From assembly GCA_030669525.1 (NCBI GenBank), contig DAOVDO010000005.1, positions 1 to 14,237 of the forward strand: DNA of 14,237 nucleotides, in the 5' to 3' direction. The notes below the pieces were generated by a model. The model saw only the letters and a list, made by a program, of their open reading frames with translations, did not search any database and was not told the DNA's origin. The DNA comes from Dehalococcoidia bacterium (GTDB lineage Bacteria > Chloroflexota > Dehalococcoidia > GIF9 > AB-539-J10). Of the stretch, positions 1 to 6,491 are shown piece by piece; the first letter of the stretch is position 1; each line of letters begins with the position of its first letter. A program made the position numbers and the translations under genes.

Positions 1-219
1 TTCACTCTGTACTTGCCCTACTTCACCTGACGCCTGCTCCACTTCACTCTCATTCCCTTTAAACACACCATCTAAATCAATAGTGCCCACCTCGAAAGTA
101 GGTTGATGCGCTTGTAGTATATGCTTATCCCAACAATATGCATGAACAAATACCCCACAGGAACAACTGAAAACGGCTCTACTACAAAGCAATGGATTCC
201 CACAAACAGCACAATTCAT
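1..219 (-). CDS. RING-like zinc-finger small protein (C-terminus outside window)
   Basis: This minus-strand reading frame is open from an ATG at 219-217 to the left edge, giving 73 residues, so the C-terminus is missing. It was found by translating the reverse complement. The start is supported by GGAGG at 227-231, 7 nt upstream, and by a promoter and operator just beyond. The first 33 residues are rich in metal ligands: C3, C6, C12, C19, C21, H26, C29 and H33. The pattern is CxxCG...CxCGxxxHxxCW, which resembles the first half of prokaryotic RING/treble-clef fingers. No transmembrane segment is visible. The stretch after about residue 50 is acidic and glutamate-rich, like a flexible linker or tail. 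The CIRCE operator suggests heat-shock control by HrcA. The exact function is unknown; the protein could act as an adaptor or accessory to proteins encoded further left. I am confident that it is a gene and only moderately confident of the RING-like label. Confidence 0.8.
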   Translation of the reverse strand, partial: MNCAVCGNPLLCSRAVFSCSCGVFVHAYCWDKHILQAHQPTFEVGTIDLDGVFKGNESEVEQASGEVGQVQSE

Positions 220-241
220 CTAGCTACCTCCATTAAAAAAA

Positions 242-268
242 TTAGCACTCTCGCTGTCGAAGTGCTAA
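242..268 (-). promoter_or_regulatory. CIRCE element (HrcA operator)
   Basis: The site reads TTAGCACTC, then 9 nt, then AAGTGCTAA. The CIRCE consensus is TTAGCACTC-N9-GAGTGCTAA, so 17 of the 18 arm positions match and the spacer length is exact. CIRCE is the operator of the heat-shock repressor HrcA and usually precedes groESL or hrcA-grpE-dnaK. Here it abuts the minus-strand -10 box and covers the expected transcription start, 23 bp before the start codon of the RING-like gene. This is the classic position for repression. The mismatch is at the innermost base of the right arm. Confidence 0.93.
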
Positions 269-296
269 TTATATTCCAACAAAGGGATATTTACAA
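268..296 (-). promoter_or_regulatory. Sigma-70 type promoter of the RING-like gene
   Basis: On the minus strand there is a perfect -10 box TATAAT (273-268) and a -35 box TTGTAA (296-291, four of six matches to TTGACA), separated by exactly 17 bp. The -10 shares one base with the CIRCE element, so HrcA bound at CIRCE would block initiation. Predicted transcription starts near 261. Confidence 0.8.
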
Positions 297-314
297 GCTT
301 TCAGGTTAACTTTG

Positions 315-344
315 TTGACAACTAGCCTTCTTGGTCATTAATAT
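315..344 (+). promoter_or_regulatory. Promoter of the polyprenyl synthase-pgk block
   Basis: A perfect -35 TTGACA lies at 315-320 and a -10-like TAATAT at 339-344, with an 18-bp spacer. The predicted transcription start is about 350-352, only a few bases before the TTG start at 354. The promoter is divergent from the CIRCE-controlled one, with the two -35 boxes 18 bp apart. The -10 is imperfect, so confidence is moderate. Confidence 0.5.
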
Positions 345-353
345 AAGACCGTT

Positions 354-1394
354 TTGATAAGCACAAAAGGCAGCTTCCCTGAAGATTTAGCAACCTTTCA
401 AGATAAAGTAGAGTACCAGTTAAAACGAATTATCGATAGTAAACCACTGCCAGTCTATGATATGTTGCAATTTCATCTAGGTTGGCAGGATATAAAAGGT
501 CACCCCCGCGGTAAATATTTTGGCAAACTCATTCGTCCCTGTCTTTGCCTTCTCAGTTGCCAGGCAGCAGGAGGAAACACGTCCCAAATATTACCTGCTG
601 CAGCATCTCTGGAGTTGATTCACAACTTCTCTCTAATCCACGATGACATTGAAGATGCCAGCTGTGAGCGCCATAACCAACCCACTGTATGGAAATTATG
701 GGGTCAGCCACAAGCTATAAATGCCGGTGATGCTATGTTCACCCTGGCTTACTTGGCTTTGCTTAAACTCAGAGAAAACGGAGTATCTTATGCAAAAATC
801 ATGCGTTCTGTTCAGATACTGAGCGAAGCTTGCCTGGAGCTTTGCGAGGGACAATCTATGGATATTGACTATGAAAAGCGCGCAGATGTCAGTTCTGAAG
901 ACTACCTTAAAATGATAGCTCAGAAGACAGCAGCACTAATAGCCGCTTCAACCTCTATGGGGGCATACCTCGCTACTGAGGATGAGCGAATATTGAGCTC
1001 GTTTTATAAATTTGGTAAAAACCTGGGCATGGCTTATCAAATTCATGACGATATACTGGGTATTTGGGGAGTGGAGGGAAAAACCGGCAAATCTATCAAG
1101 AGTGACATCTTACTGAAAAAGAAGACTTTACCTGTAACTTATGGATTAGAAAATAGCACAGGCAAGAATAAGAAGAACCTTGATAAGCTTTACTCCCAGA
1201 GTTCAATCGAAGAAGAGGATATAATCAAGGTGGTAGAAATACTCAATAAATCAGGTGCCATGAATTATGCCCAGAAGCTAGAGCAACATTATTATCAACA
1301 AGCTTTAGCAGAACTTGATGCCGCCGGCATTGACCCTTTCAGGCAGGCTCCATTAAGGGAGGTAGTACACTTTCTGGTAAGTCGTGATTATTAG
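354..1394 (+). CDS. Polyprenyl (probably geranylgeranyl-type) diphosphate synthase
   Basis: This is a trans-isoprenyl diphosphate synthase of 346 aa that condenses IPP with allylic diphosphates in the cytoplasm. GKLIRP near residue 57 is the IPP-binding motif. The first aspartate-rich motif is D97-D98-I-E-D101. The second, D232-D233-I-L-G, ends in Gly rather than Asp, as I recall for an actinobacterial/Chloroflexi-like subgroup (DDxLGIWG). TGKSIKSD and KKTLP follow as expected. Phe92, five residues before the first motif, together with no insertion in that motif, suggests a short product such as GGPP. This is inference, and a longer chain is possible. The start is TTG 354: an in-frame stop at 339-341 and no ATG before Met37 leave it as the best choice, but no Shine-Dalgarno is visible. 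The gene heads the plus-strand block, and the pgk ribosome site overlaps its stop codon. Confidence 0.9.
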   Translation: MISTKGSFPEDLATFQDKVEYQLKRIIDSKPLPVYDMLQFHLGWQDIKGHPRGKYFGKLIRPCLCLLSCQAAGGNTSQILPAAASLELIHNFSLIHDDIEDASCERHNQPTVWKLWGQPQAINAGDAMFTLAYLALLKLRENGVSYAKIMRSVQILSEACLELCEGQSMDIDYEKRADVSSEDYLKMIAQKTAALIAASTSMGAYLATEDERILSSFYKFGKNLGMAYQIHDDILGIWGVEGKTGKSIKSDILLKKKTLPVTYGLENSTGKNKKNLDKLYSQSSIEEEDIIKVVEILNKSGAMNYAQKLEQHYYQQALAELDAAGIDPFRQAPLREVVHFLVSRDY

Positions 1395-1407
1395 GGGTAA
1401 AGAACAT

Positions 1408-2598
1408 ATGCAGAAAAAAACTATCAGAGACATAGATGTCGAAGGGAAGAAAGTACTGCTGCGGGTTGATTTTAATGTTCCGCTGGATATTAATACCGGT
1501 GCTATCAGTGACGATAGCCGCATAAGGGCATCACTACCCACCATCAATTACCTCGTTAAGCACAAAGCCAGGTTAATTCTCTGCTCCCACCTAGGGCGCC
1601 CCAAAGGCAAAGTAGTGGAGGAATTACGTATCAAACCAGTGGCTGAACACCTATCATATCTTACGGGCTTACCCATCAGCACAGTACACGATTGTGTAGG
1701 CAAAGAAGTGCGAAATAGGGTAAAGGCACTTAAAGAAGGAGATATTCTGTTTTTAGAAAATGTTCGATTCCATCCCGAGGAGGAGACAAATGATCCCCAT
1801 TTTTCCCAGGAACTAGCTCGCCTGGCCGATATTTACGTTAATGATGCTTTTGGCACTGCCCATAGAGCTCATGCCTCCACCGTGGGCGTAGCCAAATACT
1901 TACCTGCAGTGGCTGGTTTCTTAATGGAAACAGAATTAAAAGCTATGGGCCACCTCCTACGTACTCCAGAGCATCCTTTCGCCTGCGTGATAGGTGGCGC
2001 CAAGGTAAGCGACAAAATGGGCTTGCTGCAAAACATGCTTAAAAAAGTCGATGCTTTACTTGTCGGAGGTGGCATGGCCGCTACCTTTCTCAAAGCACAG
2101 GGGTATGAGACTGGGCATTCTCCAGTAGAAAGGGATAAATTGGAGCTTGCCAAAGAGCTGCTTAGGGAAGCTGAGGACTGGGGTGTGTCACTCCTACTAC
2201 CAACTGACGCAGTTGTAGCCGAGGAGATTAAAGATGGAGTTCCGACTAAAATAGTGCCTATATCCCAAATACCAGCCAATGCCTATATCATGGATATTGG
2301 GCCTCAAACCATTGAGCTTTTCTCTAATGAGCTAAGGAAATGTCATACTATTATGTGGAATGGACCTATGGGAATTTGCGAAATACCTCAATATGCTCAG
2401 GGGACAAAAGCTATAGCTGAACTTCTTGCTAACATCAATTCCACTACCATTATCGGTGGCGGCTCCAGTGCCGAGATAGTCCAAGAAATGGGTCTGACTG
2501 ACAAAATGACTCACGTCTCCACTGGTGGTGGTGCCAGTTTGAGACTTCTAGAAGGTATCACTTTACCCGGCGTGGAAGCCCTATTAGGCAAGAGATAA
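1408..2598 (+). CDS. pgk: Phosphoglycerate kinase
   Basis: This enzyme interconverts 1,3-bisphosphoglycerate plus ADP with 3-phosphoglycerate plus ATP in glycolysis and gluconeogenesis. At 396 aa it has the normal bacterial length. Landmarks are RVDFNVPLD (19-27), SHLGRPKG (60-67), LENVRFHPEEE (116-126), the hinge/nucleotide segment IGGAKVSDK (195-203), GGGMAATFL (220-228), WNGPMG (317-322) and STGGGASL (371-378). The start is ATG 1408, with AGGGG at 1393-1397. A GTG at 1384 is in frame but would overlap the upstream gene and adds residues the family lacks. One oddity: the usual GGGD motif, whose Asp contacts Mg-nucleotide in studied enzymes, reads GGGSS with Ser353. Also, MGxFE reads MGICE. 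All other landmarks are intact, so I expect an active enzyme. The gene is followed by tpiA after 62 bp. Confidence 0.97.
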   Translation: MQKKTIRDIDVEGKKVLLRVDFNVPLDINTGAISDDSRIRASLPTINYLVKHKARLILCSHLGRPKGKVVEELRIKPVAEHLSYLTGLPISTVHDCVGKEVRNRVKALKEGDILFLENVRFHPEEETNDPHFSQELARLADIYVNDAFGTAHRAHASTVGVAKYLPAVAGFLMETELKAMGHLLRTPEHPFACVIGGAKVSDKMGLLQNMLKKVDALLVGGGMAATFLKAQGYETGHSPVERDKLELAKELLREAEDWGVSLLLPTDAVVAEEIKDGVPTKIVPISQIPANAYIMDIGPQTIELFSNELRKCHTIMWNGPMGICEIPQYAQGTKAIAELLANINSTTIIGGGSSAEIVQEMGLTDKMTHVSTGGGASLRLLEGITLPGVEALLGKR

Positions 2599-2608
2599 GG
2601 AGCATTTT

Positions 2609-2634
2609 CCCGAGCGGAGTGAAGAGATCTCACT
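2609..2634 (+). repeat. Possible degenerate intergenic repeat (GAGCG...ATCTC type)
   Basis: The pgk-tpiA gap contains CCCGAGCGGAGTG followed by AAGAGATCTCACT. This resembles the widespread short intergenic repeats built on GAGCGnAGCGAAG...ATCTC. It also holds a small dyad (AGTGA / TCACT around GAGATCTC). With a single degenerate copy here, the assignment rests on memory of that repeat class. Confidence 0.3.
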
Positions 2635-2660
2635 ATTAAATATAAGCAGGAGGCCGTGAA

Positions 2661-3449
2661 ATGCGTGTTCCCATTATTGCTGGCAACTGGAAAATGCATA
2701 CTACAATGTATGAAGCTGAAAAGCTCGTCCGTGACATGATGGACGTGCTGGATAAAATAGAAGGGGTGGAAAAGGTGCTGTGCCCTCCATTCATCTCTTT
2801 AGCTGCAATCGGAAACTTATTAAAGGACTCGTCCATTAAACTCGGCGCTCAAAACATGTATTTTGAGGTAAAAGGATCTTACACCGGTGAGATATCTCCT
2901 TTGATGCTCAGGGAGTGGTGCCAATTTGTTATCCTGGGGCATTCCGAGCGACGGTGTTATTTCGCCGAAACTGAAGAGATAATCAATAAGAAAATAAAGT
3001 CGGCCCTAGAAAACGACCTTAAGCCTATACTGTGTGTCGGGGAAAGGCTGGAAGAAAATGAAGCTGGGAGAACAGAGGAGATAATTGCCAGACAGCTAAA
3101 CCGGGATTTAAGCAGCATTGAACCCACATACAATATGGTAATTGCCTATGAGCCAGTATGGGCCATCGGCACAGGCAAGGCGGCTAGCGGTGAACAAGCG
3201 GCAGCTACCATAAAGTTCATTCGCTCCATTCTGACCAAGCTATGGGATAAAGACATTGCACAAGATTTACGCATTCTTTACGGTGGTAGCGTTACCAGCA
3301 GCAATATTGCCGAGTTCATTTCCCAACCTGATATTGACGGCGCCTTGGTCGGCGGCGCCAGCCTTAAAGTCGAGGAATTCCTGGGCATTGTTAATCAAAC
3401 GGCAACAATCAAGGGAATATCACCATCATCGGAACGATACAACCCCTAA
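2661..3449 (+). CDS. tpiA: Triosephosphate isomerase
   Basis: This enzyme interconverts dihydroxyacetone phosphate and glyceraldehyde 3-phosphate. At 262 aa it is slightly longer than the usual 250, because of a short Ser/Pro-rich tail after residue 250. Catalytic residues are all visible: Lys11 in AGNWKMH, His94 in ILGHSERR and Glu164 in AYEPVWAIGTG. The phosphate-binding YGGSV and the GALVGGASL segment close the barrel. The start ATG 2661 has an ideal AGGAGG at 2648-2653 with 7-nt spacing. The gene sits between pgk and miaA. gapA and a phosphoglycerate mutase gene, often linked with these, are not in the window. Confidence 0.97.
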   Translation: MRVPIIAGNWKMHTTMYEAEKLVRDMMDVLDKIEGVEKVLCPPFISLAAIGNLLKDSSIKLGAQNMYFEVKGSYTGEISPLMLREWCQFVILGHSERRCYFAETEEIINKKIKSALENDLKPILCVGERLEENEAGRTEEIIARQLNRDLSSIEPTYNMVIAYEPVWAIGTGKAASGEQAAATIKFIRSILTKLWDKDIAQDLRILYGGSVTSSNIAEFISQPDIDGALVGGASLKVEEFLGIVNQTATIKGISPSSERYNP

Positions 3450-3453
3450 CCCT

Positions 3454-4374
3454 ATGAAATGCCTTATCGCCATTGTTGGTCCCACAGCAGCAGGTAAAAG
3501 CGAGCTTGCGCTTCACCTAGCTCAGGGTTTCGCGATGGAGATAGTAAGCGCCGATAGCCGACAGATTTATCGTTACATGGACGTCGGAACTAATAAGCCT
3601 ACCCCAGCCGAAAGAATCTTAGTTCCACACTACCTCATTGATATAATTAATCCCGACGAAGATTTCAATCAGGCTACCTATCATCAACTGGCTACCAAGA
3701 CAATCAAGACTATTCAACAAAAAGGGAAATTGCCGTTACTGGTAGGCGGTACTGGTCTATATGTCTGGTCAATATTAGAAGGTTGGAAAATACCACAGGT
3801 ACCACCTAATCCCGAACTAAGATTTTATTTGGAATCGAGAGCAAAGCAAGAAGGTAGCTATACACTTTATAAAGAACTCCAGCAGGTGGATCCTCCAGCC
3901 GCAGTCAAAATCCATCCCTGTAATACACGCCGTATCATAAGAGCTCTCGAGATCTACCGCACATCAGGGCATCCCCCGTCTCATCTGCGGCGTAGGGAGG
4001 CACCCAATTTTCCCATCCTCATTATTGGTCTAACTATGGAAAGAAAAGAGTTATATAGTAGAATTGATTGCCGGGTCGATGAAATGATTCGAAAGGGATT
4101 GGTTAAGGAAGTGGAAAAACTGATACAGATGGGTTACAGTCTCTCTATGCCCTCCATGTCAAGCATTGGCTATAAGCAAATAGGCCAGTTCCTTCAGGGA
4201 CAGTTAAATCTAACTACAGCTATAGAGCAGACAAAATATGAGACCCACCGTCTAGCTCGTCATCAATATGCCTGGTTTCATCTAGACGATAAAAGAATAT
4301 ATTGGCTTGATGCCAGTCACTTCCCGATCATGTTGGATAAAGCAGAAAATCTTATAAGGGACTTTACAGCATGA
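3454..4374 (+). CDS. miaA: tRNA dimethylallyltransferase
   Basis: MiaA transfers a dimethylallyl group from DMAPP to N6 of A37 in tRNAs that read UNN codons. At 306 aa it has the usual length. Seen in the sequence: a P-loop GPTAAGKS (9-16), the SADSRQIY segment with Asp34 (the catalytic region), VGGTGLY, the NTRRIIRALEI helix, and SIGYKQIG near residue 230. The tail motif THRLARHQYAWF stands where proteobacterial enzymes have RRYAKRQLTWF. The start is ATG 3454, 4 nt after the tpiA stop. No clear Shine-Dalgarno is seen, so translation probably couples to tpiA. An in-frame upstream extension into tpiA is not used by the family. The stop overlaps the dapF start (ATGA). Confidence 0.95.
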   Translation: MKCLIAIVGPTAAGKSELALHLAQGFAMEIVSADSRQIYRYMDVGTNKPTPAERILVPHYLIDIINPDEDFNQATYHQLATKTIKTIQQKGKLPLLVGGTGLYVWSILEGWKIPQVPPNPELRFYLESRAKQEGSYTLYKELQQVDPPAAVKIHPCNTRRIIRALEIYRTSGHPPSHLRRREAPNFPILIIGLTMERKELYSRIDCRVDEMIRKGLVKEVEKLIQMGYSLSMPSMSSIGYKQIGQFLQGQLNLTTAIEQTKYETHRLARHQYAWFHLDDKRIYWLDASHFPIMLDKAENLIRDFTA

Positions 4375-5252
4375 ACTTCTCTAAATTACAGGGTGCCGGT
4401 AATGATTTTATCCTGGTAGATGCCAGGGAGATGAAACAGGATTGGCATAAGTTGGCTCAATCCATATGCCACCGTCATTTTGGTATAGGAGCTGATGGCC
4501 TGATATTAGTACAGAATTCTAATACTGCAGATTTAAAGATGCGCATTTTCAACCCTGATGGCTCTGAGGCTGAGGCCTGTGGCAATGGACTCAGGTGTGT
4601 TATAAAGTACGCTATTGAAAAGGGCATTGCTCGTACAACTAATTTAACTATAGAAACCCTATCTGGCATGAGAAAAGCTAAAGCCCATATTTCAGGAAAT
4701 AAGGTCAGCCTGGTCGATGTAAGCATGGGTAAACCTCAATTTCAACCCGAGCAAATTCCCATTACCTTCACCCAACCCCCTCCTATCAAAAGAGGAGTGG
4801 CAGTAAAGAGTGAAGTAGAGCAACCTCAACTGATCTCAGATTATCCCCTGGTGCTAGAAGATAGAGAATTAACCCTGTCCGTTCTGTCTATGGGTAATCC
4901 CCACGCCGTGAGCTTTCTATCTGTGCCAGTAAATAGCTTTCCCCTGGCCAAGGTGGGCCCCCAGGTTGAAAGACATCCTATATTCCCACGAAGTACAAAT
5001 TTCGAGATAGCCAGGATTTTGAATAAAGGAGAGATAGAGGCCCGGGTATGGGAACGTGGAGTAGGCGAAACTCTCGCCTGTGGAAGTGGCGCCTGTGCCA
5101 TAGCCGTGGCAGCTCAACTGCTCGGTCATATTGATAAAAAGGTTGACATAATACTCCCAGGCGGTACATTAGCCGTGTTCTGGGATAGGGTAGGGGAGGT
5201 ACTACTTACTGGCCCGGTGGAAGAAGTTTTTTCAGGAGAATATTGCATCTAA
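4371..5252 (+). CDS. dapF: Diaminopimelate epimerase
   Basis: DapF converts LL-diaminopimelate to meso-diaminopimelate, the precursor of lysine and of most peptidoglycans. The protein is 293 aa. The two catalytic cysteines are present: Cys70 in EACGNGLRC and Cys237 in ACGSGACA. Other family landmarks are GAGNDF near residue 8, HFGIGADG, FNPDGSEAE, MGNPHAV (174-180) and STNFE. Residues from about 125 to 158 form a somewhat long, proline-rich loop between the halves of the first domain. The start ATG overlaps the miaA stop by 4 nt, which implies translational coupling. The gene lies directly before dapL, so the two terminal meso-DAP steps are co-expressed. Confidence 0.96.
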   Translation: MNFSKLQGAGNDFILVDAREMKQDWHKLAQSICHRHFGIGADGLILVQNSNTADLKMRIFNPDGSEAEACGNGLRCVIKYAIEKGIARTTNLTIETLSGMRKAKAHISGNKVSLVDVSMGKPQFQPEQIPITFTQPPPIKRGVAVKSEVEQPQLISDYPLVLEDRELTLSVLSMGNPHAVSFLSVPVNSFPLAKVGPQVERHPIFPRSTNFEIARILNKGEIEARVWERGVGETLACGSGACAIAVAAQLLGHIDKKVDIILPGGTLAVFWDRVGEVLLTGPVEEVFSGEYCI

Positions 5253-5267
5253 AACGAAAGGAGCAGA

Positions 5268-6428
5268 ATGCAATTAGCTAAACGAATTAAAAATTTACCT
5301 CCATATCTTTTTGTGGACATAAACAGGAGAATCGCCGAAAAACGGGCCATGGGAGAGGATATTATCAGCTTTGCTATTGGCGACCCCGATATACCCACAC
5401 CAACTCACATTATCGAAAGTATCTGTCAGGCAGCACATGACCCTGTTAACCATCGCTATCCTGAAACCAATGGCCTGCCTGAGCTTCGGCAGACCATCGC
5501 CGAATGGTATGAGCGGCGCTTTGGAGTCACTCTGGATCCAGATAAAGAGGTGCTACCCCTTATCGGCTCCAAGGAGGGAATTGGACATATAGCACTGTGC
5601 TTTATCGAACCGGGCGATCTAGCACTGATACCTGACCCAGGATATCCTGTATATTCCATGAGCACTATAATAGCTGGTGGCGAACCTTATTTTATGCCAC
5701 TGAAAGAGGAAAACAACTTCTTGCCCGATTTCAACACTATACCAGATGAGATAGCCAGTAAAGCAAAACTCATGTGGCTAAACTATCCCAACAATCCTAC
5801 CGGTGCCACAGCTGACATTGATTTCTTCAAAATGGCGATACAATTTTCCCAAAAGCATAGGCTGGCAGTTTGTCACGATGCTCCTTACACAGAAGTCTAT
5901 TTTAATGGCTACAAGCCACCCAGCTTTATACAGACACCGGGAGCTAAAGAGGTCGGTGTTGAATTCCATTCTCTGTCTAAAACCTATCACATGACAGGGT
6001 GGCGATTAGGCATGGCGGTAGGTAACGCTAACATGATAAACGCATTATTCCGAATCAAATCCAATCTGGATTCAGGCATTCCCCAGGCAATCCAGCAGTC
6101 TGCTATTGAAGCCCTGCGTGGCTCCCAGGACCACATTATTGAGCATAATGCCATATTACAACGACGCAGGGATAAACTGGTGGCTGTTCTAGGGAAAATT
6201 GGGATTGAAGCCAGAACACCAAAAGCCACTTTCTATATTTGGGCCAGGGTCCCAAAGGGATATACTTCAATAGATTTCACCAAAAAGTTAATTGATGAAA
6301 TTGGAATTGCCGTTACCCCCGGAATTGGTTATGGAAAAGAGGGAGATGGCTACATCAGATTTTCTTTAACCCTGGCTGATTCTCGCCTGGAAGAAGGAAT
6401 AAACCGACTATTAGCCTGGCGTGTCTGA
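5268..6428 (+). CDS. dapL: LL-diaminopimelate aminotransferase
   Basis: This is a PLP-dependent class I/II aminotransferase of 386 aa. It is assigned to the single-step conversion of tetrahydrodipicolinate plus glutamate to LL-diaminopimelate, which bypasses the succinyl and acetyl routes. The PLP-binding lysine is Lys238 in HSLSKTYHMTGWR. NYPNNPTGA (172-180) and HDAPYTEVYF (203-212) carry the cofactor-contacting Asn, Asp and Tyr. The N-terminal LPPYLFVDINR and FAIGDPDIPTP are typical of DapL. Its position 15 nt after dapF strongly supports this substrate over another aminotransferase. AAAGGAG at 5257-5263 precedes the ATG. The sequence seems closer to the DapL2 type, which is inference from memory. 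Confidence 0.92.
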   Translation: MQLAKRIKNLPPYLFVDINRRIAEKRAMGEDIISFAIGDPDIPTPTHIIESICQAAHDPVNHRYPETNGLPELRQTIAEWYERRFGVTLDPDKEVLPLIGSKEGIGHIALCFIEPGDLALIPDPGYPVYSMSTIIAGGEPYFMPLKEENNFLPDFNTIPDEIASKAKLMWLNYPNNPTGATADIDFFKMAIQFSQKHRLAVCHDAPYTEVYFNGYKPPSFIQTPGAKEVGVEFHSLSKTYHMTGWRLGMAVGNANMINALFRIKSNLDSGIPQAIQQSAIEALRGSQDHIIEHNAILQRRRDKLVAVLGKIGIEARTPKATFYIWARVPKGYTSIDFTKKLIDEIGIAVTPGIGYGKEGDGYIRFSLTLADSRLEEGINRLLAWRV

Positions 6429-6432
6429 TAAG

Positions 6433-6467
6433 GTCACTGCGAGGAGAGTTATTAACAAAGCAATCTC
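6433..6467 (+). repeat. Possible degenerate intergenic repeat (CACTGCGAGGAG...CAATCTC type)
   Basis: The dapL-hflX gap holds GTCACTGCGAGGAG, a diverged centre, and AAAGCAATCTC. This matches the ends of a short intergenic repeat seen in many bacterial genomes (CATTGCGAGGAGCGAAGCGAC...GCAATCTC). The central GCGAAGCGA is lost, so this would be a decayed copy. The assignment is from memory. Confidence 0.4.
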
Positions 6468-6477
6468 AAATGAACGC

Positions 6478-6491
6478 AGGAGGGGGATATA
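6478..6491 (+). promoter_or_regulatory. Ribosome binding site that places the hflX start at an AUA codon
   Basis: AGGAGG at 6478-6483, within AGGAGGGGG, is the strongest Shine-Dalgarno in this gap. It lies 5 nt before ATA at 6489-6491, which is in frame with hflX. No ATG, GTG or TTG occurs in frame between the stop at 6471-6473 and TTG 6537, which itself lacks a ribosome site. Confidence 0.6.

Noticed and set aside
121..309. Plus-strand 62-codon frame at the left edge
   Set aside because: It lies antisense to the zinc-finger gene, which has a ribosome site, promoter, operator and metal-ligand pattern. It also runs through the CIRCE element.
1384..1407. GTG start for pgk
   Set aside because: It overlaps the upstream gene and adds residues not seen in PGKs. 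ATG 1408 has an upstream AGGGG and the normal length.
1869..2279. Minus-strand 136-codon frame inside pgk
   Set aside because: It is a shadow of a clear PGK coding sequence, low in complexity with many Ser residues, and has no ribosome site.
3256..3453. In-frame extension of miaA into tpiA
   Set aside because: It would overlap tpiA by almost 200 bp. The family starts just before the P-loop, which fits ATG 3454.
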